From: Symbiodinium natans
Taxonomy: Eukaryota; Sar; Dinophyceae; Suessiales; Symbiodiniaceae
Reading direction: 5' to 3'
Assembly (NCBI GenBank): GCA_905221605.1
Contig: CAJNDS010002454.1
Span: 294,743 to 358,742, forward strand
Length of the DNA: 64,000 nucleotides
Shown here: piece after piece, positions 53,613 through 61,445 of the stretch
Layout: each line of letters starts with the position of its first letter
Position numbering within the stretch: the stretch's first letter is position 1
The notes under the pieces: generated by a model
What the model was told of the DNA's origin: nothing
The model's database searches: none
Seen by the model: only the letters and a program-made list of their open reading frames with translations
Position numbers and translations under genes: made by a program

Positions 53613-55214
53613 GATAGACTGCAGACAGCTCAGGCTCAGGAATGGGCCAACAGACATGTTCCGGCCGCTCAGGCGGGTGGACGAAAGCACAGGGATGCAG
53701 CAGCCACTTTCATGACGTTAGCATCTGCCTTCGCAACCGGCCATTTTATGGCCAGCCTAGATCTTGCAAAAGCTTTTGACCATGCACGTCCGGCAAGGGC
53801 CTTAGCAACCATGCAGTGGTACGGAATGCCTGGCAAGTTAACCAGAGCGGTTCAGCGTATCTGGGGAAACCAGAAAAGGTTTCTCTCATGGAATGGAGAG
53901 ATCTGCAAGGATCCGATCAAGGTCACCAGCTCTATCCCTCAGGGAGACGCGCTGTCGCCCTGGGCCCTCAACAGCTTGCTTGCAGCACCCATGCGAGACA
54001 TTCTGTCAAAGGTCCCCAGAACAGTTTTAGCTGTGTTTTTGGACGACCGGTCATGGGGCTCCGCCACTGCCGCCGAGTGTAAACGGGTCTTCGGCCTCTG
54101 GCATCTTCACACCAAGGCTTTGGGGCTGCGTGAAAATGAAAACAAAACCCAGATCACCCACAAATCGGCCAAGGGCCGCCGCCAATTGTTGGTGCACTTT
54201 CCTCATGACAAGCTCGTGAAGCACTTGCGCGCCCTCGGTGCGAGTTTGGGTATGGGCAAGGCTGATGAAAAAGAGTTGGAACGCATCAACAAAGCCATGA
54301 AGGCCGCTGATAAAATCCATGCTGCGCCTGTTTGCGCCGCTAAGAGGGCTTTCACTTCTGCTATGTCTGCCACGTCTAAAGCTGCTTACGGGTGGCTCAG
54401 CCGGGGGCCTGCTCTAAGTGTGGTCTCCAAACTTGAGGTGCGTCTCAAACGGGCGGGCTACAATCACCTCAACGCCTCGGTCCCTCTGGCCAAGCTGGTT
54501 GTAGGACATGCGCGAGATGTGCGTTTCACAGCAGGAATGCAGGCTCTGTCGGCAGCACATCGTGCAGTTAAGTTGTCAGGCGAGGCTTTGCTTGACTGGA
54601 ACTGCACTGCAGGACCGGCAAAGCGACTAAGAAAATTTCTCTCTGGTCTGAACTGGAGAATTTCTACTGATTGGACCTGGGAGCACGCAAGCGAGCGTGT
54701 CAAGGTGTGTTTGGATCCTAGAGCTGCTGATTTTCAGGCCAGTTTCGACCAGCAGTCTCATGCTGTCAGGGAGAGCTGGAGAAGAATGCAGTGGAACAGG
54801 TTCCTTACCTCACGTAGAAGGGAAACCCCCCTTTTGGCTAACTTTCCTTATGACTCTGCCAGAGTAAGACGTGCTCGTGAAGTTGCCAAAACTGCAGGAC
54901 TTCATGGCGTTGCTGTTTTGACGGGGGCCCTCATTTCCCCGCAGTGCTTTGAGAAAATGAAGCGGGGAGAGCATGCTGATGCTGTCCCCTGCCCCTTTTG
55001 CGGTCATCAAGCCGCGGACCTGCGACATGTGCTTTGGAGTTGCCCCAAGAATGGCAAACCACAAGGCTTGACGGCCAAAGATGCCCTTCAAGAACGACTT
55101 GCGTGGCCCTACGGAGAGAGTGCGGCGCAGGATCGTGCCGTTTTACAGCACGCGGCGAGCGTGCGACGTCGCCTGTTACAGCTGAGGTACCCCAAAGGGA
55201 ACATCCGCAGCTAA
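53604..55214 (+). CDS. LINE reverse transcriptase, main part with zinc knuckle
   Basis: A 536-residue frame. RT motif A is SLDLAKAFD (D53), motif B is IPQGDALSP (113-119) and motif C is FLDD (145-148), so the catalytic aspartates are present. A thumb-like helical region follows. Near the C-terminus is a C-x2-C-x8-H-x4-C knuckle (C463, C466, H475, C480), common at LINE C-termini. The true protein start lies in the preceding frame. The copy is a dead 5'-truncated insertion, although this part has no internal stop. Confidence 0.9.
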   Translation: MVEDRLQTAQAQEWANRHVPAAQAGGRKHRDAAATFMTLASAFATGHFMASLDLAKAFDHARPARALATMQWYGMPGKLTRAVQRIWGNQKRFLSWNGEICKDPIKVTSSIPQGDALSPWALNSLLAAPMRDILSKVPRTVLAVFLDDRSWGSATAAECKRVFGLWHLHTKALGLRENENKTQITHKSAKGRRQLLVHFPHDKLVKHLRALGASLGMGKADEKELERINKAMKAADKIHAAPVCAAKRAFTSAMSATSKAAYGWLSRGPALSVVSKLEVRLKRAGYNHLNASVPLAKLVVGHARDVRFTAGMQALSAAHRAVKLSGEALLDWNCTAGPAKRLRKFLSGLNWRISTDWTWEHASERVKVCLDPRAADFQASFDQQSHAVRESWRRMQWNRFLTSRRRETPLLANFPYDSARVRRAREVAKTAGLHGVAVLTGALISPQCFEKMKRGEHADAVPCPFCGHQAADLRHVLWSCPKNGKPQGLTAKDALQERLAWPYGESAAQDRAVLQHAASVRRRLLQLRYPKGNIRS

Positions 55215-55297
55215 GGACTGGCGGCAAACTTTGGCGCTGTTTCCCCCTGCGTTTGACGCGCATGGTTGTGGACTGCGTCAGCGTCTACATGATGATG

Positions 55298-55313
55298 AAC
55301 TCGGCGAAGTAAC
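55298..55313 (+). repeat. LINE target-site duplication, right copy
   Basis: AACTCGGCGAAGTAAC, identical to 53278-53293. The gag-like reading frame resumes here as GEVTLDELFGG. Confidence 0.93.
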
Positions 55314-55580
55314 CTTGGATGAGCTGTTCGGTGGACGCTTTGTCCATCGGAGACTTCGACCTGCCCATGCAGCGGGTGCTCTCACGGCGGCCGGGGGAGT
55401 CTCAGATGCTCCCCATGCCCGCGGACCCAGGGCGGCAAACTTCGTCGAGACCGCTCCACAGGACTTCGTGTGGCTGGCGGCGGAACCGCTTGGGGGACTC
55501 CAGTTGGGTCAGGAGGTCAGCTTGAATCGGGATACAGACATCGGCGCAGGTGACCGTGTGGCGCTGGCGCTCAGGCAGGG
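55314..55580 (+). pseudogene. Gag-like ORF, middle part
   Basis: The frame continues from across the LINE (open to 55623) and encodes an arginine/alanine-rich segment, then VETAPQDFVWLAAEPLGG. At about 55575 the reading passes into the frame of the next ORF, where VALALRQG overlaps GREVELVRVEEA. A small indel is inferred. Confidence 0.5.
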
Positions 55581-56350
55581 AAGTGGAGCTGGTAAGAGTC
55601 GAGGAGGCCACTGGCTACGCTGAGAGAAGACGGGCCCTGTTCGGCGTCCCTCACACTGCCCCACCACAGGACTCCATCTTGAATCGAATCAAGCCCGGGA
55701 AGAAGGAGGACAGCGGGGAGAGCGCCTCCTCTGAAGAGGTCCGCACGCTTTGGGTTGATTTCGATGATCAAGGGGAACGACACAAGAGATGGCGCGAGGT
55801 GGTCACCGAGTCCTACACCCCCGCCTACGATGAGAAGCCTCTTGAGGGTCCCTTGACGGCGCTCCATGTCATGAAACACATGGAGCGACATGGAGGTGAT
55901 CCTCGCCAGTGGCTAGGGGTCTGGGCTCGCACCAAGCACATTGAGCCCACGGACAGAGTATACCACGAGCTTAAAGTCTTGACTGATTGTTTGTACTTCT
56001 CAGGAACATTCGATCAGGTGAACATCCCAGCCCTCATGGGACAGGAAGTTGTCTGCAGGAGGATTCAGGCTGTCGTCGATGCTTACATGAATCCATCGCG
56101 CCCGAGCTGGGAGAACGCGAAGGTCTTTTCTGGCATGGGAGCACCGGAGGATATCATTTCACCAAGTTTCAGGACCTACGCCACGAAGCGGAACAAGGAC
56201 GAGCTTGAGCTGCTGCAGGCTAGAATCAAAGTGCGTGAGTTGCGGGGAGCACCGGCTTCTACAAGTGAGGATGGTCAGGAAAACCAGATGGCCCCCAAGA
56301 AAGGCCCCAAAGGTGGAGGCCGTAAAGGGGGCCAGGGAGACAATGCCTGA
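55550..56350 (+). CDS. Gag-like ORF, 3' part of the retrotransposon structural protein
   Basis: A 266-codon frame ending at TGA 56348-56350. It is acidic and helical, with a WLGVWARTKH segment near residue 120, and ends in a lysine/glycine-rich tail (KKGPKGGGRKGG) that may bind nucleic acid. It precedes the polymerase ORF and overlaps its start codon by one base (TGATG). No zinc knuckle is seen. By position it is the C-terminal part of Gag; the upstream parts are frameshifted. Confidence 0.6.
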   Translation: MTVWRWRSGREVELVRVEEATGYAERRRALFGVPHTAPPQDSILNRIKPGKKEDSGESASSEEVRTLWVDFDDQGERHKRWREVVTESYTPAYDEKPLEGPLTALHVMKHMERHGGDPRQWLGVWARTKHIEPTDRVYHELKVLTDCLYFSGTFDQVNIPALMGQEVVCRRIQAVVDAYMNPSRPSWENAKVFSGMGAPEDIISPSFRTYATKRNKDELELLQARIKVRELRGAPASTSEDGQENQMAPKKGPKGGGRKGGQGDNA

Positions 56351-59300
56351 TGAGTCAGGGGACGGGCCTTTCCCCTCTGGCCCGATCCCTGGTGAACAGC
56401 GAGGGGAAGGGAGGCCGCTTGCAGGTGAAAAAACACTGGCCGGCGGTTGGGGCGCGTGAGCTTTTCCCGCTCCCACTTTTTGCAGCTCCTTCTTCGAGTC
56501 CTGGAGGGTCGAGATCTTCCAGGAAGAGATGGGGACGAATTAAGCACAGGTATGACGACCTCAACGAGGCCGTCAATGCCCTTAATTGGATGGCTGGAAA
56601 GGGGCCCGCAAGAGAGTCCCTTCCGTCGCCTATGCAACACGAGGTGCTGCTCAGAATGGAAGGGTTGGCAGCCTGCCAGCAGCCCAAGGAAGCAGTACCT
56701 ACTCCGGAGGGGCTTAAGGCGCTCCTCCGCGGTGGGACGCCGTACGATGCCAAGCCCACCAGTGAAACTCTCGCCAGCTACCAAGCCGAGCTCGTGTCAC
56801 TACCAGATGATATCACGAAGTGCCCTGAACTAAGTCAGGTTCTTCATGAACACGACCGTCGGTTTTTGGAGCAGACATCAGAGCTGATGCTGAGACCTGC
56901 CGAGGACTTAGCTGAAGTAGAGCCCATTGAACCCTATTGGGATCCGAAACTCAAGTTCAACCGGAAGGAATATCATCGACTAGTCCGACGTCTCGATGGC
57001 ATAGGCTATTTCCACTATACCACGAGGCCGGCTTGTTCCGTCGGCATCTTTTTCGTGTGGAAGAGCTCCCGTACCAAGCTCAGGCTCATCACCGACGCCC
57101 GAAGGGCAAACCAGCTGTTCAAGGCTCCTCCGGGAGTGCAACTGCTGTCGAGCGAGGGCTTTGGCAAGATTGAGCTTGACGTGAGTGCTGAAGTTTTGGG
57201 GGACCCTGAGGCCTTCTCTGCCCTCGAGATCTTTGTCGGATTGAGTGATATTAAGGACTGCTACCATAGGATGAAGGTGCCTCGTTGGATTAGCCGGTAC
57301 TTTGCTTGGGAGGCTGTGCCAGCGAAGGTCTTGAAGATGACGGGCCAGGAGTTGGACGGGAAGGTGCTGGGCCCCCTTGACCCTGTCTACCCATGTGCTG
57401 GTTGCCTCTGCCAGGGCTGGAGCTGGTCTTTGTTCTTCGCCCAACGTGCAAATGAACAGCTGTGCTTGAGCAGTCGGCTTCTCCGAGAGGCATCCCTCGT
57501 CAATGACAAGAGCGAGCCAGTCGTGCTCAAGGTTGGGCATGTCGGCGGTCGCCTCAGCGAGGATTCCCACGTCAAGCAGTTTTTCTACGTATATGTCGAT
57601 AACTTGGGGGTGATTGGACACAACAAGTCGAAGGTTGAGAGTGCTCTTGGCGAACTCCAAGGTATCTTCAACGGGCTCGGGCTTGAGCTACACAAGAGCG
57701 AGGTTGGAAGCCAAGGTGTCGAAGCGCTGGGATGTGTGCTAGATGGCTCTGCAAAACAGAGTAGACTAAAACCTACCCGCTTGTGGAAAGTGAGGCAGGG
57801 CATCCTTGGTCTCCTTCGCCGCGGGCGATGCACAGGCCGAGCCTTAGAAGTCATCCTTGGACACTGCACTTTCTGCGCTCTAATGTGCAGGCCCGCGTTG
57901 AGCATCTTCAACTCCGCCTACGCCTTTGTCCGATGTGGTTACATGGAGGTGCGCCCCCTTTGGAAGACGGTCGTCGAGGAACTCCAGTGCTTCCGCGGGA
58001 TACTCTTACTGCTTTGCCAGGAGTGGGCTCGACCCTGGAACACCCTTGTCTCCTCGAGCGATGCGTCGCTCTCAGGCTACGGTGTTTGTCAGGCGTGGTG
58101 GCCACGATCTGAGGTTGAGCGATGTGGCAGAATCAGTGAGAGATCGCGCTTCAAGAGGGTCGGCCCTCATTCGGCACGGGAGTCTGCTCTGCTCAAAGCC
58201 GGCCTAGGCCGGCAGCTCAAGGGTGGAGCTGCGCTTGAAGCTTTGGAACAAGAAGGCTGGCGCATTGAGGACAGCTTCCCAGAGATTCCTGCGGCCGGTT
58301 TGAGACGAGAGCTGTGGTGTCCAAAGATGTGGGGAGCCTGGAGGTACCGCGAGGGCATTTTGGTGCTCGAGGCTCGTGCCGCCCTCAAAGGTTTGAAGAG
58401 AGTCCTCCTCACAAAATACGGCCACAGCATGAGACAGCTTCTTCTTTGTGACAATCTGCCGTGTGTTCTTTCTTTCGAGAGAGGTCGTAGTCACAACTAT
58501 GCGGTGCTAAAAATCCTGAGGGAGTATGCCGCGTATTGCCTGGCTAGAAACGTTTCAGTTACCATGCGGTGGATACCGTCCGAACTGAACATAGCAGATG
58601 AACCTTCTCGGTTACATGATGAAGAAGACTCTAAGCTGTTGATCGACCTCATTACTGAAGAGTGGGGGAGCCATGGCACCAAAGCGTACTCGAACCTTGG
58701 AGGTAGCGAGCCAGACTGGGACAGCAAATGTCGGGACGTCTGGGCGCCGGCGAGAGCGCACCGTGACTGCCACACTCCAGCGGATGACGCAGGAGAATCG
58801 GGGCAGGTCTCGGCAACGACACTTGGATCTTCCCTCTCGCCTTGCAAGAAGAATGCAGCCATCCAAGGTGAGAAAGCAGGAGTTGCCCAGGACGGATTTG
58901 CAGCTGGAGGAGATAGAGAAGAAGTACAGACGCCGCAGAGCTCAGAACGATCTCAGCGAATCCGCCAGCACCTCATCCGAGCTCAGGGACGAGAAAAGAG
59001 GCGTCAGAGGGCGTGTGGGCCGGACAAGAGTCCGCCGAGCACTTCAGAAAATCGTGGATGCCGAAATGAGTGGTTCCACGGTTCTGGAAATGGCCGCGGT
59101 GACAAAGCCGGTCCGAGCACACTACAAGAAAAGACTTCAAGAACTGAGCCAGTTCGTGGAGCAAGGGCGGCTTCCCTTCACGACGGACAAGGAGATAGAC
59201 GATGCTCTTGTGAAGCTTTTCAACCAGGCCTATCTGGATGGCGAGGGCAGCCACTTTGGCGACTACACCATCGCAGCCCTTTTGGACAAGGTCCCCGAGT

Positions 59301-60744
59301 TTGGTCGGCTGGGATCGCGCAAGATCCCTCGCGCGTGGAGAAGCTTGAAAGGGTGGAGACGGCTGTGCCCATCTCGCTCGAGGCTTGCCTATCCCTTGGC
59401 GGTCTGGTGTGCGATGAGCTGGCGGATGGTGGAGAGAGGACAAGTGCAGATGGCAACCTTCAACCTCCTCCAGGTCTCGACCTACCACCGTCCCAACGCG
59501 CTCCTGAAGCTCCGGAAGATGGGGCTGGTGCGGCCTACGAATGGGATCACAGGCTCCTGGTCTCTGATTACAAGCCTTTCAGAGACAGAAGACACCTCGA
59601 AGACGGGCACCAAAGACGACTCCGTGATGCTGGACTCGAGCTGGCTGCAGTTCATCAACCCGATCCTCGAGGTTCTCAGTCGTGGCAGGCCGATGGACCT
59701 GGTGTGGGATTTCGACTACGCCGAATACCTCTCCGTCTTTCAGAGCTGCTGCCAGGACCTTCGCATCCAGCTGGTGCCTTACCAAGCACGCCACTCCGGG
59801 CCGAGCATAGACAGGGCCGGAGGGCACAGAAGCCAAGAAGAGGTCCGAAAGCGAGGCGGATGGGTGAGCAGAAAGAGCATGGATCGTTACGAGAAGGCGG
59901 GGAGGTTGGCAGCAACTTGGAAGTCCTTGACCTTCGAAGTCCAGCTCACGTGCGCCATGACCGAGCGATACATAGAGGAAATCATGCTAGGCCAAAGCTA
60001 TCCGGTCATCACCATGCCTGGCTAAGCGCAAAAGGAGCCTATGTTGCTGACTTCTTCTCTGGACATGGCGGAGTCGCTCGAGCTGTTCGGAAGCTAGGTT
60101 TTTCAACACGTGAATGGGAGATTGAGCATGGCACTGGGAGTGATTTGACACGCAAGCCTGTGCTCCTTAAGATCCGTGATGATATCTTTCGAGGATCTGT
60201 CATAGCCGCCATGCTTGCTCCTCCCTGCACTTCTTTCACCAGGGCTCGCGATCGAACGTCCATCATCAGGACAAGTGAACAGCCCTGGGGACTGGATGGC
60301 CTAGATCCCGTCGATGCGCAGAAAGTTCATGTAGGAAATCGATGCATGAGATCCGCTTTGCGCATTATCTTCTGGTTGGAGCGCATGAAGGTTCCATGGA
60401 TCTTGGAGCATCCCTTTAGCAGCAAAGCTTGGTACTTACCGAGGTTACGATATCTGCGGCGACAACCTCACATTCGAGCGGTGGCCACAGATTTTTGCCA
60501 ATTTAATGTCCCATGGCAAAAACTCTGCTCCAGGATTGACGAACAGGACCTTGCTCGCTGTCATAAGCTTTGCACAGGATCATCCGGCTACTGTACAACA
60601 GGTCGCCGTCATGTGCAGCTTACTGGCAGTAGCAACAAAGGCATACCTCTTACACGCATTGCTCAACCATATCCAGGACGGCTGTGTCATGCGCTGGGGT
60701 ATGCTCTGACCTCTCACGCCAGAGTTGTGCAGCCTTGGTTTTGA
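56350..60744 (+). CDS. Retrotransposon polyprotein: reverse transcriptase, RNase H, linker, C5-cytosine methyltransferase
   Basis: An intact 1464-residue ORF. The reverse transcriptase shows LRLITDARRAN, motif A SDIKDCYHRM (D300), a motif B-like QGWSWSLFFAQ and motif C YVYVDN (D417, N418; the usual second aspartate is asparagine). RNase H follows with SSDASLSGYG (D571), a LEARAAL helix, LLLCDN and IADEPSR (D750). Residues from about 776 to 1225 lie opposite the tyrosine recombinase gene in another frame and look like out-of-frame translation (R, G, P-rich). The final part is methyltransferase: motif I ADFFSGHGG (1233-1241), motif IV APPCTSF with the catalytic-type cysteine C1293, and motif VI-like LEHP (E1353), then a cysteine/histidine tail. 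RT and RNase H copy the RNA; the methyltransferase could modify the element's own or host DNA. Confidence 0.93.
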   Translation: MSQGTGLSPLARSLVNSEGKGGRLQVKKHWPAVGARELFPLPLFAAPSSSPGGSRSSRKRWGRIKHRYDDLNEAVNALNWMAGKGPARESLPSPMQHEVLLRMEGLAACQQPKEAVPTPEGLKALLRGGTPYDAKPTSETLASYQAELVSLPDDITKCPELSQVLHEHDRRFLEQTSELMLRPAEDLAEVEPIEPYWDPKLKFNRKEYHRLVRRLDGIGYFHYTTRPACSVGIFFVWKSSRTKLRLITDARRANQLFKAPPGVQLLSSEGFGKIELDVSAEVLGDPEAFSALEIFVGLSDIKDCYHRMKVPRWISRYFAWEAVPAKVLKMTGQELDGKVLGPLDPVYPCAGCLCQGWSWSLFFAQRANEQLCLSSRLLREASLVNDKSEPVVLKVGHVGGRLSEDSHVKQFFYVYVDNLGVIGHNKSKVESALGELQGIFNGLGLELHKSEVGSQGVEALGCVLDGSAKQSRLKPTRLWKVRQGILGLLRRGRCTGRALEVILGHCTFCALMCRPALSIFNSAYAFVRCGYMEVRPLWKTVVEELQCFRGILLLLCQEWARPWNTLVSSSDASLSGYGVCQAWWPRSEVERCGRISERSRFKRVGPHSARESALLKAGLGRQLKGGAALEALEQEGWRIEDSFPEIPAAGLRRELWCPKMWGAWRYREGILVLEARAALKGLKRVLLTKYGHSMRQLLLCDNLPCVLSFERGRSHNYAVLKILREYAAYCLARNVSVTMRWIPSELNIADEPSRLHDEEDSKLLIDLITEEWGSHGTKAYSNLGGSEPDWDSKCRDVWAPARAHRDCHTPADDAGESGQVSATTLGSSLSPCKKNAAIQGEKAGVAQDGFAAGGDREEVQTPQSSERSQRIRQHLIRAQGREKRRQRACGPDKSPPSTSENRGCRNEWFHGSGNGRGDKAGPSTLQEKTSRTEPVRGARAASLHDGQGDRRCSCEAFQPGLSGWRGQPLWRLHHRSPFGQGPRVWSAGIAQDPSRVEKLERVETAVPISLEACLSLGGLVCDELADGGERTSADGNLQPPPGLDLPPSQRAPEAPEDGAGAAYEWDHRLLVSDYKPFRDRRHLEDGHQRRLRDAGLELAAVHQPDPRGSQSWQADGPGVGFRLRRIPLRLSELLPGPSHPAGALPSTPLRAEHRQGRRAQKPRRGPKARRMGEQKEHGSLREGGEVGSNLEVLDLRSPAHVRHDRAIHRGNHARPKLSGHHHAWLSAKGAYVADFFSGHGGVARAVRKLGFSTREWEIEHGTGSDLTRKPVLLKIRDDIFRGSVIAAMLAPPCTSFTRARDRTSIIRTSEQPWGLDGLDPVDAQKVHVGNRCMRSALRIIFWLERMKVPWILEHPFSSKAWYLPRLRYLRRQPHIRAVATDFCQFNVPWQKLCSRIDEQDLARCHKLCTGSSGYCTTGRRHVQLTGSSNKGIPLTRIAQPYPGRLCHALGYALTSHARVVQPWF
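58673..60025 (+). CDS. Tyrosine recombinase of the DIRS-type element, nested in another frame
   Basis: A 450-residue frame starting at GCCATGG and ending at TAA 60023-60025, entirely inside the polymerase/methyltransferase ORF but in a different frame. The N-terminal 100 residues are basic. The catalytic region shows STYHRPNALLKLR (R273), then PYQARHSGPSID (R373, H374), then GGWVSRKSMDRYEK with the expected nucleophile Y406. The position two before the second-box arginine's usual histidine is tyrosine. This enzyme class integrates circular DNA without duplicating target bases, which matches the junctions found here. The stop lies almost exactly where the methyltransferase fold begins in the overlapping frame. 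Confidence 0.88.
   Translation: MAPKRTRTLEVASQTGTANVGTSGRRRERTVTATLQRMTQENRGRSRQRHLDLPSRLARRMQPSKVRKQELPRTDLQLEEIEKKYRRRRAQNDLSESASTSSELRDEKRGVRGRVGRTRVRRALQKIVDAEMSGSTVLEMAAVTKPVRAHYKKRLQELSQFVEQGRLPFTTDKEIDDALVKLFNQAYLDGEGSHFGDYTIAALLDKVPEFGRLGSRKIPRAWRSLKGWRRLCPSRSRLAYPLAVWCAMSWRMVERGQVQMATFNLLQVSTYHRPNALLKLRKMGLVRPTNGITGSWSLITSLSETEDTSKTGTKDDSVMLDSSWLQFINPILEVLSRGRPMDLVWDFDYAEYLSVFQSCCQDLRIQLVPYQARHSGPSIDRAGGHRSQEEVRKRGGWVSRKSMDRYEKAGRLAATWKSLTFEVQLTCAMTERYIEEIMLGQSYPVITMPG
60022..60744 (+). other. C5-cytosine DNA methyltransferase-like domain (C-terminal part of the polyprotein)
   Basis: This domain of the 1464-residue ORF is annotated separately. DFFSGHGGVARAV is motif I (S-adenosylmethionine binding), MLAPPCTSFTRARD is motif IV with the P-C pair, and VPWILEHPFSS is motif VI with the conserved glutamate. 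A target-recognition-like region and a cysteine/histidine-containing end (RCHKLCTGSSGYC, then GRRHVQLTGS) follow. The EHP in place of ENV/ENP is a variation to check. Confidence 0.8.
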
Positions 60745-60750
60745 TTTCCC

Positions 60751-60946
60751 TCCCTCCCGCCCTTTGTCAACTACCACTTCGGGAGCGATTTGGGAGATTA
60801 CAGACAGGAGGACTTTCCAGGTTCGCGAATCCAGATCTTGATGATCTTTGGGTTCTGGCGATGCATCTTCGTCTTTCGGCTCGCCAGCTTGCCGTGACGC
60901 GTGAGAGGTTCTTGAGAAAGCAGTCCGCTAAAACATGCCATGTGTC
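60751..60946 (+). repeat. Split direct repeat B1
   Basis: It starts seven bases after the polyprotein stop. Its last 155 bases (60792-60946) are identical to 61040-61194. It also shares TCCCTCCCGCCCT at its start with B2, but has 28 bases where B2 has 7. Confidence 0.92.
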
Positions 60947-61021
60947 ATGGGAGTGTGCAACACATGAATGACATGGGCATTTTTTGGATGTCGTTCTTCC
61001 TGTCCAGAAATTTGGGCTCTC
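60945..61021 (+). repeat. Split direct repeat A2
   Basis: Identical to A1 (52519-52595). The B1-A2 junction reads TGTGTCATGGG, which is what joining the two element ends in a circle would give. Confidence 0.93.
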
Positions 61022-61194
61022 CCTCCCGCCCTCCCAAGGGGGAGATTACAGACAGGAGGACTTTCCAGGTTCGCGAATCCAGATCTTGATGATCTTTGGG
61101 TTCTGGCGATGCATCTTCGTCTTTCGGCTCGCCAGCTTGCCGTGACGCGTGAGAGGTTCTTGAGAAAGCAGTCCGCTAAAACATGCCATGTGTC
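61020..61194 (+). repeat. Split direct repeat B2 (right end)
   Basis: It ends CATGTGTC at 61194, then continues as AGAAAGTTC, the flank matched by 29191. It differs from B1 only by the internal 28/7-base replacement near its start. Confidence 0.93.
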
Positions 61195-61330
61195 AGAAAG
61201 TTCTCCTGCTCGTAGCAGAACGCATATAACACCGTAGTTGCCAATGGTCTGACTCGCGAGATGTCGAGCCCTTGGGCCTCTTTTGCACCCCCAAGTCTAG
61301 AACGCAGCGACGGTCAGGGGCCTTTCGGAG
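61195..61330. repeat. Block C tail, copy 2, right of the retrotransposon
   Basis: It matches about 29191-29320 (AGAACGCAYATAAC, then TCTAGAAMGCAGCGACGG). Similarity fades near 61330. Confidence 0.8.
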
Positions 61331-61445
61331 TATTTGTGGGACCTTCCAAAAGAACTGCACAAAGCTCTTGAAAAGCTTGAGACTGGGACATTTGACACAC
61401 TGTTCTTGTTTTGATCTACACGATCAGCATGGGCAAGATGCGAGT

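Larger units (their letters stand above)
53294..55297 (+). mobile_element. 5'-truncated LINE (non-LTR retrotransposon) nested in the DIRS-type element
   Basis: A 2004-base insertion between perfect 16-bp duplications. It contains the reverse transcriptase and C-terminal zinc knuckle but no endonuclease, the usual result of incomplete target-primed reverse transcription. The 3' end is 83 bases of untranslated sequence ending in an ATGATGATG-like run rather than poly(A). Confidence 0.93.
52521..61194 (+). mobile_element. DIRS-superfamily tyrosine-recombinase retrotransposon with split direct repeats and a C5 DNA methyltransferase
   Basis: An 8.67 kb element (about 6.65 kb without the LINE inside it). 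The ends follow the split-direct-repeat plan of PAT/Ngaro-type elements: A1 at the left, then coding region, then B1-A2-B2 at the right. It carries gag-like, RT-RNase H, tyrosine recombinase and cytosine methyltransferase coding regions. There is no target-site duplication; the junctions share TCA with the internal B1-A2 junction, as expected if a circular DNA intermediate was integrated by the recombinase. The paralogous locus near 29190 shows the unfilled site. A1/A2 are identical over 77 bases and B1/B2 over 155 bases, so insertion looks recent. Methyltransferase-carrying retrotransposons have been reported from Symbiodinium. Confidence 0.93.

Noticed and set aside
58675-60021. The linker translation of the polyprotein (about residues 776-1225) as a distinct protein domain
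   Set aside because: It is the out-of-frame reading of the recombinase gene, with low-complexity R/G/P composition. I treat it as a linker, not a folded domain.
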